Part shown: piece after piece, positions 23,303 to 33,572 of the stretch
How the letters are laid out: the number at the start of each line of letters is the position of its first letter
Numbering within the stretch: position 1 is the stretch's first letter
NCBI GenBank assembly: GCA_014621425.1
Contig: JAANBB010000152.1
Coordinates: 1 to 64,000, forward strand
DNA: 64,000 nucleotides
Origin: Cylindrodendrum hubeiense
Taxonomy: Eukaryota > Ascomycota > Sordariomycetes > Hypocreales > Nectriaceae
Direction: 5' to 3'
The notes under the pieces: generated by a model
The model's input: the letters and a program-made list of their open reading frames with translations, nothing else
The model's database searches: none
What the model was told of the DNA's origin: nothing
Made by a program: the position numbers and the translations under genes

Positions 23303-24836
23303 TTACTCGGGTCGCTCTGTCAAGTACTTCATCACCCGCGCGTAGAACCGGGACGCCTGGTGGCGCGGGAATGTAATCTCCCCGCCTAGATACTCCGGTA
23401 GCATGTCCATCAATTCTCCATCGCGGTCGGGGTTTAGCTGAGGTCGGTAGGTAAATTGTACCTCTTCGTAACTGTCCGCCTGATCGGCATTTTCGATGGC
23501 TAGCTTGAAATGGAGAGCTACACAACATGTTAGGATGATATTGACCGATGAGCTCATACGGTATAGACTTACTGCCGTTCCGTCCAGTCTGAATGCAGTC
23601 AAAGACATCCTCTGTCTCTTCCTGCCTCATACCACGTAGGATGAGGTCTGTTAGATCCCCATACAAGCCCTCCTTGGCTTGCGCGACCTGGTTCGCTGCA
23701 TGAGCCGCCTCAGCCAAGGCGGTGCGACTTCCTGCTGCACCGGTCTTCAACGCACTGCCAGGGATTCTGGCATTGGCTTCTCCGGCGCGGAAAGCGGCTA
23801 GCTTCGTCGATATCGTCTTGGTTTCGGACCGAGCAGTAGCCAGAGACCCATTGAGCGTCTCTACGGTACGTTCTAGACTCTCCACCTTGGCGTCGCTGGC
23901 TTCGAGCTCCTTCTTTAATTCGTCCACTTGTTTCGTTAGACTCGTCTGCACTGCAAGCTCTTGTTTGAGTTCAGCAATCAGCTTGTTCGCGGCTGCTGGA
24001 GGTTAGCGGTGTGGACTATTCGCCATGGCTCACAGGCTCTTACCAGCGGTTCGCTCCTCAGCTTGTTTTCGTAGGTGGTCAAAATTGCGTTCGGCTTCCT
24101 TGACGCCAACTTCTCGGAGATCTCGGTGGCGCATCTCGAGGCTGTCATACTTCTTCGTAAGGTCTCCTAGCCGCCTCCGAAGCGACACATCACTCGCATC
24201 ATACCCAACCACATCTTCAAGCGGATCTCGGGCTGGGATCGATTCTGCATTGATCTGGTCGTGGGCTGGAACATCAATATCCATTGTGTCCTCGGGCTCC
24301 TCCTGTTGGGTTTCTGGTATCTCCTCGGGGGGTGTCGCAGCCTGACGCAATCGTGGACGGCCCCGTGGTCTAGTCGCACTCGGCGGGACGCTTCCTGGCG
24401 CTTTGATGACGGCGTTTACTTTCACAGCGCTTCCAACGGCTCTGGGTCGGCCGCGAGTCGGCTTCGCGCGAGAGGCTGGCACGCTTGTTGTTTCCGCGAC
24501 ATCCTCGAGATCGAGTGTATCCTCTTGAGCCTGTGCCTCTGCCTGTCGCGCCGTGCGTGACGTGGTGGAATTGGGTTTGCCTGTTTGGGCCTCTTTCTGT
24601 GCTGTCGCTGTTGTCGTTGCGGTCGTCTTTCCTCTGGGTCGACCTGTCGATCGCGGAGCTGGCTTCGTAACTTTACTCGCGCTGGGCGGGCGGCCGCGGG
24701 GCTTTTTGGTGGTGCTTATTGGTTGTCGTTGGTTGCGCGCGGCTTGAATATCGGAGACGTCGAAGTCATCGAAGTCGGGCTCTGAGTCGGACCCTACGAG
24801 CCCTGCGAGAGGCGCTATCGCTTTTGCGCGTGGCAT
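23303..24836 (-). CDS. Monopolin subunit Csm1/Pcs1-like, with AT-hooks
   Basis: Kinetochore/nucleolar protein that clamps microtubule attachment sites or rDNA in the Csm1-Lrs4 / Pcs1-Mde4 complexes. Three exons on the minus strand (24836-24044, 23995-23573, 23517-23303) give 476 residues. The N-terminal half is basic, Pro/Ala-rich and carries four AT-hook-like cores (PRGRPP, TGRPRGK, TRGRPRA, PRGRPR). From about residue 215 there is a long heptad-rich coiled coil (SLRRRLGDLTKKYDSLEMRH, then KQVDELKKELEASDAKVESL). The C-terminal globular domain (GLYGDLTDLILRGM, VFDCIQTGRNGT, HFKLAIENAD, FTYRPQLN, FYARVMKYL) matches the Csm1/Pcs1 family domain. The start at 24836 was chosen because MPRAKAIAPLAGLVGSDSE opens a typical acidic/AT-hook N-terminus and the longer frame lacks support. 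Its 576-base upstream region is shared with MSP1. Confidence 0.88.
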
Positions 24837-25412
24837 TTGCGTGTTTCGAGGAGTTGGGCGTGATCGGGGCGATGACGGGCGCAATGGGACTAGCAGTGGC
24901 GAATGCGATATCGGAATTCGAACCGGACCAATTGCGCAGATTTCCGTTGCTGAATAGGTGAACAGGCGAATAGGTGAATAGATGCAATTTCTCGTCGCGG
25001 GGATGGTGAAGGCGAGCGCGGTGAGGGGAGTAAACGAGGGTGGGGAGGTTATCCGTGTTTTGCCCGGCCTCGAACTTTCAATGTAAACAAAGTCCGGCGC
25101 ATCGGGACGGGCGAGTCGGCGCCCGCGTGGCCGATGTGGTCCGTGCGCGACGTGGCGGCCAAGGTTTCGCCTTGGACGATTAGGGGCGGAACGCATAAAG
25201 CGAAGTGCCTGATGAGATAAACCGACACGCATGTGCCAATCAATTGCGGCTGCAACGCGATCACGGTCCATCGGCTGATCCTAGCACATGTTCTCGCATC
25301 TTGCATTGCTTGCATCTCCTGCTGTCCAAGACACGCAGCATAGTCGACGTCTCCCCCGTACAACTCACCAGCGTTTTCTTCCTCGTTACTTCTATCGGCG
25401 CAGTGCCACCCC
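24837..25412. other. Divergent promoter, Csm1/Pcs1 and MSP1
   Basis: 576 bases between two divergent starts. No coding potential; no clear TATA box on either side. Confidence 0.6.
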
Positions 25413-26872
25413 ATGAGCGACAAGTCAACCCCGTGGCTGCGCTGGATCCTTGGGATGGGGGAACGACGCAAGCTTGGCGATGTCGCCATGGACCTCCTGC
25501 TCTTTGCCGGCATGGTGAGAGCGCCAGGTCTCTCAATCATGCAATCCACATGCTGACGCTTCCTTGCCAGATGACTGCCGGTCTCTACGTCGCGCGAACC
25601 TTCCTTAACCCAATCCTTAGCAACCTCGCCGACCCAGACAAGGAGAAGCACGAACAAGCGAGACGCCAGGCCAAGGCCCACCTTGAGCGCCTCAACCGAC
25701 AACGCCAAGTCGACGATGACGATGTCGACGATGACAGCAGTTCAAGGAGAGGAGCCCGAGTGGAAGAGCTAGTTCTCAACGAATACGAAAACCTGGTGGC
25801 GTTAGAAATGGTTCCTCCTCAGGACATTTCCGTCGGATTTGATGGTGAGTCGCACCAATGCCAACACGGCTTTCCCAGGCTGGAGATGCCTCCGGGATTA
25901 CATATCACTGACTGACATGTCATTGGGCCTACACAGATATTGGCGGCCTGGATACCATCATCGAAGAACTCAAGGAGTCCGTCATCTACCCTCTCACGAT
26001 GCCACATCTCTACTCGCACGCCGCGCCCCTGCTCTCGGCACCTTCCGGAGTGCTGCTATATGGGCCGCCTGGATGTGGCAAGACGATGCTGGCCAAGGCC
26101 GTCGCTCATGAGAGTGGGGCTTCCTTCATCAACCTACACATTTCGACCTTGACGGAGAAGTGGTATGGCGATTCCAACAAGATCGTTCGAGCTGTCTTCT
26201 CGCTGGCCCGTAAGATGCAACCCGCCATCATCTTCATTGATGAGATTGACGCCGTTCTTGGGACCCGAAGGAGTGGTGAGCACGAGGCCAGCGGCATGGT
26301 CAAGGCTGAGTACGCGTTTAGGTGTTGGGTGATGTTGTGTACTTGAGCTAATCTCGAGCAGGTTCATGACCCTGTGGGACGGACTGACATCGTCAAACTC
26401 TTCTGGCCTGCCTGCCCGAATCATGGTTCTGGGAGCCACCAACCGAATTCACGACATTGACGAGGCCATCCTCCGCCGCATGCCCAAGAAGTTCCCCGTG
26501 CCGCTACCCGGCAAGGAGCAGCGTCGCCGCATACTACAGCTCATCCTGCAGGATACGAAGACAGACCCCAGGCACTTTAACCTGGACTACGTATCCAAGA
26601 TCACGGCAGGTCTCTCAGGCAGCGACATCAAGGAGGCATGCCGAGACGCAGCCATGGTCCCGGTCCGAGAGTACATGAGACAGCACCGACAAAATGGTGG
26701 GGCAATGTCGGCGGTGGACCCGACGCAGTTCCGGGGTATCAGGAGCGACGACTTCTTGGGCCGGGAGGGCGGACAGATCAAGGCGAATGTGACGACAACG
26801 TCCCGGCGGTCAGGAGGCGAGACCACAGAGTACGAGGACGTGGATGAGCTGGTGGTCGAGGATCAGGATTAG
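25413..26872 (+). CDS. MSP1: Mitochondrial outer-membrane AAA ATPase Msp1 (ATAD1 family)
   Basis: Extracts mislocalised tail-anchored proteins from the mitochondrial outer membrane and peroxisomes. Four exons (25413-25514, 25571-25844, 25937-26309, 26362-26872) give 419 residues. The single N-terminal membrane span crosses the exon 1/2 junction ([18 protein letters not shown]). A charged linker ([18 protein letters not shown]) and an Asp-rich stretch follow. The AAA module has [20 protein letters not shown], Walker A GPPGCGKT (168-175), the pore-loop region with KWYGDSNK, Walker B IIFIDEID (Asp227, Glu228), sensor 1 with LGATN and the arginine-finger region RRMPKKF. The C-terminal helical domain ends in an acidic tail. 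All phases close. It diverges from the Csm1/Pcs1 gene. Confidence 0.94.
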
Positions 26873-27841
26873 GAGTCAGCAAGCGATTTGTTGAATAGAG
26901 AAAGCAACCCCGGGCATGGCATCACCGCTCCGCCGTCCAATCGGCAAACTAATGATTTTGTTTTTGAGGGGTTGTCTCAGACCCTCCAGGCGCGAGCTGT
27001 GCTATACTGTACGGACAGCACTGTCTTGGCCATCTCATCCTTCGCACGAGACCTCTGGCTTAGCTTGGGTTTGGCCTAGGTTTGGCTTAGAAGCTTAGCA
27101 AACTAATGTCCGACAATTGCTTAACACAGTATGACCAACGTTTTGAGGACGGCACCGGCGAGAATGGTCATCAATCGGTGCGGGATCACGTCATTTGCCA
27201 TACCCCACCGAATTTTCTGGGGTCATGGTAGCGGGGTACCTTGCTTTGCGCGTGAGAGACAGTGGGACCCAAAGTACCCCGGCATCACACCTCGATCTCC
27301 GTACATCGGGCGGATGACCCAACTGAATGGCGGTGGACGGGTGGCGGCTCAGCGTCACCGACAGTGGGGTTTGCTGCGCTGCAACAGCGCTGCGAGGCCC
27401 TGCAACAACGCCGCGGTCCGCTGCAAGGGGAATGCTGGGAACCACTGAACGACGCCTGGATAAAAATCCTCAGACCGCCGATGAGCGGGCGTGACTCCCG
27501 ACTCCCGACTCCCGTCCCTCCCCCCGGACTCTGACTCGTTTGCCTTTCCTCGATAACCACCACCACCACCACCACCATCTGTTCACTCTTCCTTCATCTT
27601 CATATCTGCATTCGCATTCTTCTCAGACTGTTGGGATTGGGCTCTGTGGCTTCGTCTTGCCTCTGATCCCACACTCAATTGCTCTTTCATACTTGCCTTG
27701 TCCCACATTCCGCTCCTCCCCCACCAGTCACTGATCGCCGCGCCGCGGGGCTGCTCTTCGACTCTTCACAACTTACGATATCCTATTTCCAACTCCAAAA
27801 CCTCCTTTTTACTCCCCCGTCGCCCTGTCACATATTTAACC
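26873..27841. other. Intergenic region, cystathionine beta-lyase promoter
   Basis: 969 bases carrying two TGACTC boxes (27492 and 27532), a TATA-like gataaaaat near 27458 and a (CAC)n run at about 27557-27577. A CT-rich leader precedes the ATG. No gene seen. Confidence 0.6.
27492..27537. promoter_or_regulatory. Two TGACTC boxes, candidate CPC1/Gcn4 half-consensus
   Basis: TGACTC occurs at 27492-27497 and 27532-27537, 350 and 310 bases before the start of an amino-acid metabolic gene. Neither has the final A of the full TGACTCA, so binding is uncertain. Confidence 0.3.
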
Positions 27842-29235
27842 ATGTCGGCTCCAACTTCCAATGCGCCGAGCGAAAAGTCCAGCAACCCGCTGAAACGAGT
27901 CGACCTCGACGGACACGATCTTCCCCCTTCTCCCGCCCCCTCCAGCCCACGCAATGGCCGCCGGAGATATGCCTTGGCCACTGAGTTAGTCTACACCGAC
28001 AGCAAGGACCAATATGGCGCCTCCAGCATCCCCATCTACCAGTCTGCCACTTTCAAGCAGTCCTCGGCCAACGGCGGCCAGCAGGAATACGACTACACCC
28101 GGTCTGGCAACCCCACCCGCACTCATCTCGAGCGTCATGTGGCCAAGATCATGAATGCCTCGCGCGCTCTGGCCGTGAGCTCCGGTATGGGCGCCCTCGA
28201 TGTCATCACTCGTCTTCTCCGGCCCGGCGATGAGGTCATCACCGGCGACGACTTGTACGGAGGTAGCCATCGTCTCCTCACCTACCTAGCCGCCAACCAG
28301 GACATTGTTGTCCACCATGTCGACACCACCGCCGTTGAGGCCGTGCAGGCGCGCGTCTCAGAAAAGACAGCCATGGTGCTGCTGGAAACTCCTACCAATC
28401 CCTTGATCAAGATAGTCGACATCCCCTCCATCGCACGTCTTGTTCACGAGGCGAACCCCAAGGCGCTTGTCGTCGTCGACAACACTATGCTTTCGCCTAT
28501 GCTCGCGAACCCCCTCGACATGGGCGCCGATATTGTTTACGAGTCCGGCACGAAGTACCTCTCAGGCCACCACGATATCATGGCCGGTGTCATGGCCTGC
28601 AACGATTCCTCCGTGGCTGACAGACTCTTCTTTGTCATCAACTCTACGGGTTGTGGACTTTCCCCCAACGACTCCTTCCTCCTCATGAGAGGTATCAAGA
28701 CGCTCGCGATCCGTATGGAGAAGCAGCAGGCAAGCGCACAGGCAATTGCCGAGTTCCTCGAATCCAAGGGCNTTCCGGGTCCCGATTCCCTGGCCCTCAA
28801 GTCCCATCCCCAATACGACCTACATTGGTCTATGGCTCGTGGCGCCGGCGCGGTACTTTCGTTTGAGACTGGCGATAGTGCTGTCTCTGAGCGCATTGTG
28901 GAGGCTGCCCGACTCTGGGCAATCAGCGTCAGCTTCGGATGTGTCAACAGCTTGATTAGCATGCCATGCCAGATGAGCCATGCCAGCATCGATGCCAAGA
29001 CACGGAGGGAGCGACAGATGCCCGAGGACATTATCCGTCTTTGCGTTGGAATTGAAGATGTGAATGATCTCATTGAGGACCTCTCGCGCGCAGTAAGTCT
29101 GACCATGCCATGTAGCGAAACATTTACTAACTATTCTTTCAGCTTGTCCAAGCCGGTGCCGTGACTGTGACTCTGGATGGCTTCCACGCCACAGGGGCAG
29201 CCAAGGAGTTGGGAGAAAAGCCTTTGACCGTCTAA
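27842..29235 (+). CDS. Cystathionine beta-lyase
   Basis: PLP enzyme splitting cystathionine to homocysteine, pyruvate and ammonia in methionine synthesis (the Neurospora met-2 / yeast STR3 reaction). Two exons, 27842-29092 and 29143-29235, give 447 residues as read. Family landmarks are YDYTRSGNPTR, SSGMGALDVI, GDEVITGDDLYGGSHR, LLETPTNPLIKI and the PLP-binding lysine Lys238 in ESGTKYLSGH. HPQYDLHWSMARGAGAVLSF follows. The frame is open further upstream to 27698, but the ATG at 27842 fits the family start after a CT-rich leader. One ambiguous base lies at 28772. The ten codons following it do not fit the family, whereas the neighbouring frame does, which points to three clustered insertion errors (see findings). 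The spliced C-terminus is LVQAGAVTVTLDGFHATGAA. Confidence 0.93.
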
Positions 29236-29269
29236 GTTGTGGCTCAGCAGCATATGGCTAGCATTCTAA

Positions 29270-29819
29270 CTATCGGACTTTGATTCCTGGATTGAGGCCT
29301 ATTAGACCTTCAGTCAACATTCCTATATTCCACACGACGGTATTCGCCTTGCCGAATGCAGGCGGCCGTGGCTGACGCGTAAGTTTGATCCCACAAGGGG
29401 AAGACATGGCGGCAGTGAGAAAAGGCCGATGTATCGCACAGTTGGCGATTTCGAAACCCTGTAACATCATCTGCACCTGGCGTTGGCGAACATTATGGAG
29501 TTGGACTCTTTGTGGGTGACCTGTGATACGTTGGAGATGGACCCTAAAATACGAAAAGCAGGAGGACATACAATGCGTTGTTGTGCTGGTGGAGAAGCTC
29601 ATTGATAGTCAAGTGTTGTCGCCTCGACTCGTGAGCCCACGCCACGAGCATCGGAGCATGAGCTTTTGCCTTTGAGGCAGGGGCTGTTGGTATGTCCTGG
29701 GATGATTTCCCGGGTGGCGGAGAGTTCCTGCTCGAGGAGTGCTTGGGCGCTAAATCTCTGGACATCTGGGTCCCGTACTTGTTGATCGCGGAGTTGTTAA
29801 TTTCGATTTCGCGTGGCAT
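29270..29819 (-). CDS. Possible small hypothetical gene
   Basis: A weak candidate. An ATG in good context (gataccATGcc) at 29819 opens about 82 residues that are polar and Ser/Pro/Lys-rich, including ELLHQHNNAL near the end. A strong GTATGT donor follows at about 29573. The nearest acceptor would make a 28-base intron, too short, though it joins to a further open frame to 29270. A later acceptor (ATCACAG) makes a 51-base intron and ends the protein after nine more codons. No family is recognised. It could equally be chance open frame in a long convergent gap. Confidence 0.2.
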
Positions 29820-30284
29820 GGTATCTTTCTTCTTTGAGAAGTATCCAGAGTAGTAGTCTCTTTGTTGAAAAATCAAAAGTGATACACGCCTAGTTACTCT
29901 GGCTCTGGCTCTGACTTCTAGTGATGCCATACGAAACTTGTCCCCTGATGTTTATCCTTTTGAAATACTACTTCTATCGTATGTGCGCAGCGTCTCGTGG
30001 TGTTCCCTCGGCTCTTGCAGCCACCCCAAACATGGCTGTGATATAGCACCCCTTGCTTACTAGGACTTTTTGGTTGGCCGCACCTAGGCGAGCTTCAGGC
30101 ATGTGCCTTGCAAGCTCAACTGCAAGACGTATTCTGGAGTGTGACGGCATCCAGCAAAGGTGAGTGGTTTGGTCATAAATCGCATCATCGTCACGCCCCT
30201 CATCGTGGGCGCGGCTCTGTCCGTGTAACACGCTTGCTTAGACTTCACCGCTCGGGTTGTACACGGGAGATTCCTGGAGACGAT

Positions 30285-30322
30285 AAAGGGGAAAGGGGAA
30301 AGGGGAAAGAGGAAAGAGGAGA
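30285..30322. repeat. GGGGAAA purine repeat
   Basis: Head-to-tail ggggaaa units passing into gaggaaa, all purine on the plus strand. Confidence 0.8.
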
Positions 30323-31050
30323 GACAAAACAGACAGGGGATCTTCTCGCTATTTCAGCGAGACCCATTTGTAATGAACTTCAGTTTCGAGATGGTTGATC
30401 ATGTTACACCTAGACGTGCGTAAACGTTGTCAGGGGGGCATTGTGGCCCTTGACTTATGTTGAAGCGGTATTGTTGATCCGCTCCCAACCCTTGTCGTTG
30501 TGACAGACTCGCAGTTCATGAATTAGATGGATATCAACTGCTACAAAACACCTCTAAACGATTATCATCTTGGGGATAGACGGCCCCCGTTCAACCTGCT
30601 GACAATCAAAGCGACGACATGCCACGTGCAGGATCAGACGTTCCCAGTCTACCAAGCAACACGGCCATCTACATCTCGTTCGAGCAACACGACAGCTACG
30701 AGCGGACTTCAAGCCCTATTCAGTCCCAAGCTTGCTAATGTCTCCAACGCCGATGCGTCGAGTCGTCCTGGTTTGGAGAGAGGCTGGAGGTGTTTGCTCC
30801 GTGGTCTGTCATCCACGTGCCGGTGGCCGAGACCTGCGCCGGGGCTGACAGCCAATTGCTTCGCATGCGGTCATATGAGCCGTTGTCACGCCCGAAATCG
30901 GGTTGGAAAAAGAGGTTAGATTGGGTCGGGTTGTATAAGAATGTATTGAACCATGTATCTAAAAGACAAAGAGATGCGACTACCTTAATTATGCAGACAA
31001 ACACACAAACGCTTAACCACCCCAACTCCTACAGTATGCGGACAAGAGAT

Positions 31051-32611
31051 TTAGAAGTCGAAGCGATCGGGAAGGACAATGGGCGCCACCAGGGTCCACG
31101 TATACATTCCGTAGCAAATCCAGGAGCTGGCAATCTTGACATAGCTTGCCGCGTACGTGCGGCCAACTGTTGCGAAGTCATTGTTCTTGGTGGCCTCCTC
31201 AAAATTCATCGTCAGCAGCGTGGCCACCCACGCCGTAGCCAAAAAGAAAATGATGTGGAAAACGGAGTAGTTGTACTGGGTTTGAGACCGCTCGTCATCG
31301 TGAGACGGATGATCACCAGCATCGCTGTCTTCGTCGTCGGAAAGCAGGGCATCGGCGGGGAGACTGCCCTCCTCGACAGCACGGCGAAGAGCCTCGGCAC
31401 GCATCTCGCGGCGAGCGGCGGGCTGCTGTGTGACGAGATCATGCTCGTCTTCCTCTGGAAGGCGAATGCCATTGGAGTTGCCGAGGCCAAGACTCTGAGT
31501 CGCAGCACGAGTGGTGGTGTAGGCGACGGTAAGCATGGTGACGATGGCACCAATAATAACAGACGTGGTTCGGGTGCCCTGGGCGCGAACCAGAGGATTG
31601 CATTGTTTGTCATCGGGCTCCATAGACACGGCAGACATGGTGAGGTAGGTGCAGTAGACTGCCACCATGGCGGCCTGGGCCAAGCCAGCCTTGGAATTGT
31701 ACTCCTGAATGGTGGGGTTGACGGAGATGACTGAGACGGCAAGCCAGAGAATAAGATTGATAGTAACAGCAGCCTGATTCAGAGAGCAAGGGCCTCTGGC
31801 GAAGAAGACGTACTGGACCACAGTCATGGCGATGGACCCCAAGTACATGCTCAAGGTAGATCCAATGAGAACGAACCTCCAAACCCTCGAGTCGGTGTCC
31901 TCGATCTGTGTCAGACAGTATTCCGCCCAGTTGTGAGCCAAATCAACAAGCAAGATGAGGCCCAACATTAAGAATAGCATGGCGGCAGCAAAAGCGATAT
32001 AGTTGCCCCAGAAGACGAAGAAGGGATCGGGGATGAGGAAGGACAAGACGATCAGGGCAAGCCAGGCGATGATCTTGGGGCCCCAATAGCCATTTTGAAT
32101 GGCGGCGCGGGGATGTTTCGAGGAGGAGATGCCGAAGAGCAACCCAGCGAGTATGAGATGGAAGAGACCGAGAGCGAAGTTGATGCGGTGGACGGCAACC
32201 CAGCCATGACAGCTGCCGGTGGGGCAATTGATCTTGACGTAGTCGAGCATGAGATGTTGCAGCTTCTCAATGGCCCATGGCGTTAACATTATCCATGCGA
32301 TGATGGAATTAACGAGAAGGAGAAGGGCGTATCCGATACGAGTCGCGACACTGTTGATACACGGTCAGCGGGAGGGGAAGCGCGGATTGCCATGATCATG
32401 CTATCGTACCTGTTGCCGCATTTTCCGCAAGCGCTGCACACCATGGAACAAGTCGCGGCGCCACAGCAGCTGGCCGCGAAGGAGACAATCTGTTGGAGGC
32501 ATTTGCGCGTTAGCCTGGAACGTGACGGCTGGTGAGGAAGTCAATATGGGGAGGGCGTACGGTGGTGACGCTTGGGACCGCCAGCAGCGGCAGCGACAAG
32601 AGCGCACCCAT
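31051..32611 (-). CDS. TMS1: TMS1/SERINC-family multi-span membrane protein
   Basis: Serine-incorporator family protein of about eleven membrane spans, found in vacuolar and endomembranes and tied to phosphatidylserine and sphingolipid supply. Three exons on the minus strand (32611-32561, 32489-32410, 32350-31051) give 476 residues. The N-terminus has the family layout: MGALLSLPLL, a Cys-rich stretch with ASCCGAATCSMVCSACGKC, then VATRIGYALLLLVNSIIAWI. Later come KINCPTGSCHGWVAVHRINF, LIPDPFFVFWGNYIAF, LTQIEDTDSRVWRF and SVNPTIQEYNSKAGLAQAA. A cytoplasmic acidic loop (LPEEDEHDLV to DDEDSDAGDH) separates the last spans, ending in MNFEEATKNNDF and TWTLVAPIVLPDRFDF. All phases close. It diverges from the MFS transporter. 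Confidence 0.93.
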
Positions 32612-33572
32612 GGCGATGGTAATGGCGCAGTGAGGCAGCGAAGACCGGCGGGTCTTGTTCGGAGGAGAGGGTGCGAGCAGGGGCAGAGGCCAGTGGAGCG
32701 ATTGCTTTCGCAGATGTGGTAGATCGTGTATCGCAGGAGGTGTCGGTTATGGGAGGAGGCGGGTGGCCTGGGCGAGATGCAGCCTGGTGATGCTTGCGCT
32801 CGCGTAGGTGGAGTCGGGAGATGGAGGAGACGGATGGGATGATGAGGCTGGTGTCGACGACCGCACATGGACCATGGCCGGTTCACGTGAGATTACGTCG
32901 TCCTGGTGCTAGTAGTAAGTGCGGGTAGCTGCAGCGTTTGCGGCCTTACGTAACAGGCATGTGGCTCGTGGTGGCTCGTGGTGGCTCGTGGTGTTCCCCG
33001 CGGAAGCAAGCGTCAGGGAGTTGCCGTCCGGGGCGCCGTACAGTACGAAAGCAGTGCGGCATGGGACGCGGGCGCAGCATTAGGTACCTCCTACCTTAGT
33101 GCAACAGGAGAGCAGGAGACAGGAGCAGCAGGCGCGAACCAGCGGGCCGGGAGTAATCACACGGCCCACCCTCGACACCTGCTCTTGCTGCTGTGGGCAG
33201 CCCTGGGCGGGTTCCGCTGGGTTCCGCTCTCGGCGACTGGCACGCGCGTGCATCCACGTATTCAGGGTGTCACCAATCAGCTTGGACCACCTCCGCCGCG
33301 GGTTTGATAACGACATACGTGCTGTTACTCCGTGTATGGCCCGTAATCCCTAAATCCCTAGGCCTCGGGGGGAACCCCAGCTTCATTCCCAACTCCGTCT
33401 CCATTTCCAGTCTCGATTAACCTATCCATCCTTTTGCGATTCGGATACTGGCCTGCCTACGTGCATCCTCCTCCTCCCCTCTCCTTTGCTCCTTCTTTTC
33501 CTCGTTGCGCTCTCCCAATCTGGATGGTCAACGTGGTCGTCCCCCTCTAGCAATCTCGCCCCCGTCAGCATC
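32612..33572. other. Divergent intergenic region, TMS1 / MFS transporter
   Basis: 961 bases with three exact tandem copies of gtggctcgtg (32961-32990). A pyrimidine-rich leader lies before the plus-strand start. No gene seen. Confidence 0.6.
32961..32990. repeat. Three tandem decamers gtggctcgtg
   Basis: Three perfect head-to-tail 10-base copies in a divergent promoter region. Confidence 0.9.

Larger units (their letters stand above)
29236..31050. other. Intergenic region between cystathionine beta-lyase and TMS1 stops
   Basis: 1.8 kb between two convergent genes, unusually long for a 3'-3' gap. It holds one weak candidate small gene (29270-29819, minus) and a ggggaaa repeat at 30285-30322. 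Otherwise nothing recognisable. Confidence 0.5.

Noticed and set aside
30790..31734. Plus-strand open frame of 314 codons
   Set aside because: It lies antisense to the strongly supported TMS1 coding region and shows no motif; it is a shadow frame.
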